Below, piece after piece: positions 62,391 through 64,000 of a stretch of DNA of 64,000 nt (position 1 is the first letter of the stretch; the number at the start of each line of letters is the position of its first letter). This DNA comes from Sporichthya polymorpha DSM 43042 (GTDB lineage: Bacteria; Actinomycetota; Actinomycetes; Sporichthyales; Sporichthyaceae), in NCBI RefSeq assembly GCF_000384115.1, contig NZ_KB913029.1:530907-594906 (forward strand). The letters run 5' to 3'. The notes beneath the pieces were generated by a model. The model was given only the letters and a program-made list of their open reading frames with translations. It did not search any database and was not told the DNA's origin. A program made the translations under genes and the position numbers.

Positions 62391-64000
62391 TCAGGGGGCG
62401 GGGCGGCGGGAGCCGGCGAGGGCGGCGGCGGTCGCCAGGAGCCCGCAGGTCGCGACGATCCCGAGCAGCGGGAGCCACGGGATCGTGAGCGCGGGGCTGA
62501 CGCCGGTTCCGACGAGGTCGGTGGCGATCGCGTGGCGGACGAGGAGGCCGAGCCCCACCGCGGTGAGCCCGCCGAGCACCAGGCCGGCGCCGGTGACGAA
62601 GCCCGCCTGCCAGATCGCGGCCCGGCGGAGCTGGTCCGGCGTCGCGCCGAGCAGGGTGAGGGTCCGCGACTGCCGACGGCGCTGGGTCGCGCCGATCAGG
62701 GTCGCGTTGACGACCGCGATCGCGGCGTAGAACCCGGCCGGGCCGAGCAGGATCGTCAGCCCGAGGTTGTTCGCGCGCCGGACCTCCGCGGTCACGGCGT
62801 CGATCCACTCGTCGCCGGTCAGCACGGTCGCGCCCGGCAGGTCCCGGGCGAGCGATGCGCGCGCCGCCTCGACGTCCGCTCCCTCGTGCAGGACCACGAA
62901 CAGCTCCGCCGCCGGCGTCGGGGCGACCTGGCCCGCGACAAGGTCGACCGGCAGCAGGATGTCGCCGTAGAGGTCGGGGGCGTCGGGCACGACCGCGACG
63001 ATCCGCAGGCGGTGCTCCTCGCCGTTGATCCGGACGGCGACGCGATCGCCGAGGCCCTTGCCGGCGTCGGTGGTCCAGCTCCGCGAGACCGCGACGGCGC
63101 GGCCGTGCAGGTCGTCGATGCTGCCCTTCGTGGCGCGCAGGCCGCGGGCGGCGGTCGCGGTCGCGACGTCGACGGCGTCGACGTCCTCGCGCGCGAACCC
63201 GTCGAGGTCGAGGTGCACCGGCACGACGTGACGCTGGTCGACGAGGCGGACGGCCGGGTGATCGGTCACCCGCGTCAACACCGCCTGGTCGCCCTCGGCC
63301 TGGACGACGAGCGGCGCGCGCAGGTGCGCGCGGTCGAGCGCGGACGTCCAGTCGGCGGTGAAGCTGAGCGCGAGGAGCATCGAGGAGGCGATCGCGGAGA
63401 TCGCGAGCACCGGGGCGGCGACCGCGGTCGTCGTCCGCACACCCGCGCGCAGGTCGTCGCGGGCGATCCGTGCCGCGACGTCACGGGCCACGAACGGTCG
63501 CGCCAGCAACCCGGCGACGCGTGGGATGAGGAACGGGCCGAAGCACATCAGCCCGATCACGACGACCTCAGGCAGCAGCACGGCCGCGATCAGGGCGAAC
63601 AACGGACCGGTGCGGTCGGCGTAGATCACCGCGACGACGACGGTGGCTCCGACGCCCGCCAGGCAGAGGGTGCCGACGATCCACTGCGTGACGCTGGGCC
63701 GGCCGCGCTCGATCACGGCCTCGCGCAGAGCCGCCGTCGGTGGGACCTTCGCCGCCCGCCGCGAGGACCGCCACGCCCCGAGCAGGGCGACGGCCATCCC
63801 CGTCGGGGCCGCGATCGACCAGGCGAGCCACGGCGCCGGCGCCACGAGGTGCTGGTCGGTGAGCCCGATGTGCCGCACGAGGGCAAGCACCGGCCCGGCG
63901 AGCGGCGTCGCGATCAGACACCCCGTCAGGGATGCCGCGACCGCGACGGCGAGCGACTCCCCCAGGACCAGCCGGCGCACCTGCCCGCCCGTCGCTCCGA
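62391..64000 (-). CDS. FtsX/MacB-type ABC transporter permease, C-terminal part
   Basis: The visible 536 or so codons run from the right edge to the stop, so the N-terminus is missing. They begin in a permease helix (VRRLVLGESLAVAVAASLTG), include repeated TM segments and a large extracellular loop (about 63300-62800, with VTDHPAVRLVDQRHVVP). They end with a second FtsX core (GLTILLGPAGFYAAIAVVNATLIGATQRRRQSRTLTLLGATPDQLRRAAI). Two FtsX units in one chain indicate a large actinobacterial permease for lipoprotein or peptide export. The ATPase partner is outside the window. Confidence 0.82.
   Translation of the reverse strand, partial: GATGGQVRRLVLGESLAVAVAASLTGCLIATPLAGPVLALVRHIGLTDQHLVAPAPWLAWSIAAPTGMAVALLGAWRSSRRAAKVPPTAALREAVIERGRPSVTQWIVGTLCLAGVGATVVVAVIYADRTGPLFALIAAVLLPEVVVIGLMCFGPFLIPRVAGLLARPFVARDVAARIARDDLRAGVRTTTAVAAPVLAISAIASSMLLALSFTADWTSALDRAHLRAPLVVQAEGDQAVLTRVTDHPAVRLVDQRHVVPVHLDLDGFAREDVDAVDVATATAARGLRATKGSIDDLHGRAVAVSRSWTTDAGKGLGDRVAVRINGEEHRLRIVAVVPDAPDLYGDILLPVDLVAGQVAPTPAAELFVVLHEGADVEAARASLARDLPGATVLTGDEWIDAVTAEVRRANNLGLTILLGPAGFYAAIAVVNATLIGATQRRRQSRTLTLLGATPDQLRRAAIWQAGFVTGAGLVLGGLTAVGLGLLVRHAIATDLVGTGVSPALTIPWLPLLGIVATCGLLATAAALAGSRRPAP

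Overview
This window comes from the chromosome of a very high-GC actinomycete. GTG starts, TGA stops and 4-base gene overlaps (ATGA, GTGA, TTGA) are frequent. The gene set is actinobacterial: RpfB, a mycobacterial-type protein mannosyltransferase, DUF501, a TamR/Tam pair, a PASTA-less Ser/Thr kinase and an Rv1683-like hydrolase-ligase fusion. I cannot name the genus from sequence alone.

Bases 1 to about 8,990 are the right-hand part of a decayed integrative element. It carries a BlaI-type repressor (its membrane partner is cut by the window edge) and mercury resistance genes: an ArsR-family regulator divergent from merA, merB and a second FAD disulfide reductase. Next come a metallothionein-like gene divergent from a MerR-family regulator, a broken serine recombinase, a frameshifted MobF relaxase, an excisionase and a tyrosine integrase. 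The integrase abuts the 3' end of tRNA-Leu(TAA), the tRNA that reads the rare UUA codon. Both merA and merB contain one in-frame TTA codon.

Bases 9,100 to 37,700 are mostly conserved chromosome. In order they hold a PLC-like membrane protein, UDG, a P450, ppx-DUF501-ftsB-eno, DUF885-mazG-SurA-like-mfd, a kinase/membrane protein/class A PBP operon flanked by two paralogous secreted lytic-transglycosylase-like proteins, pth-rplY-prs-glmU, tRNA-Gln, a TetR regulator and a desaturase.

Bases 37,800 to 54,300 hold tam/tamR, then ABC-F, ispE, ksgA, rpfB, tatD and metG (with peptidase E inserted on the opposite strand between ksgA and rpfB), rsmI divergent from the mannosyltransferase, and the lipase/acyl-CoA-ligase-like fusion. 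Several intergenic spaces here are repeat-rich: a 21-bp array with a duplicated ABC-F tail, 75-bp repeats upstream of metG, and twin palindromes between rsmI and pmt.

Bases 54,500 to 64,000 are more accessory: a PAP2 membrane enzyme, an OGG-fold-like protein, cspA with a long leader, and a tiny Cys/Lys-rich protein. The most interesting unit is a four-gene, fully overlapping operon at 57,193-60,345. It encodes an anti-sigma antagonist (STAS), an RsbW-type kinase, a GAF-PP2C phosphatase (apparently starting at CTG) and a cobalamin-binding protein. That protein has the Wx9EH motif of B12 photoreceptors and an extra C-terminal helical domain. A SigF/SigB-like promoter precedes the operon. I read it as a candidate light- or cobalamin-gated partner-switching module. 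After it come DUF488, cupin, DoxX-like and EthD genes, and an FtsX-type permease cut by the right edge.
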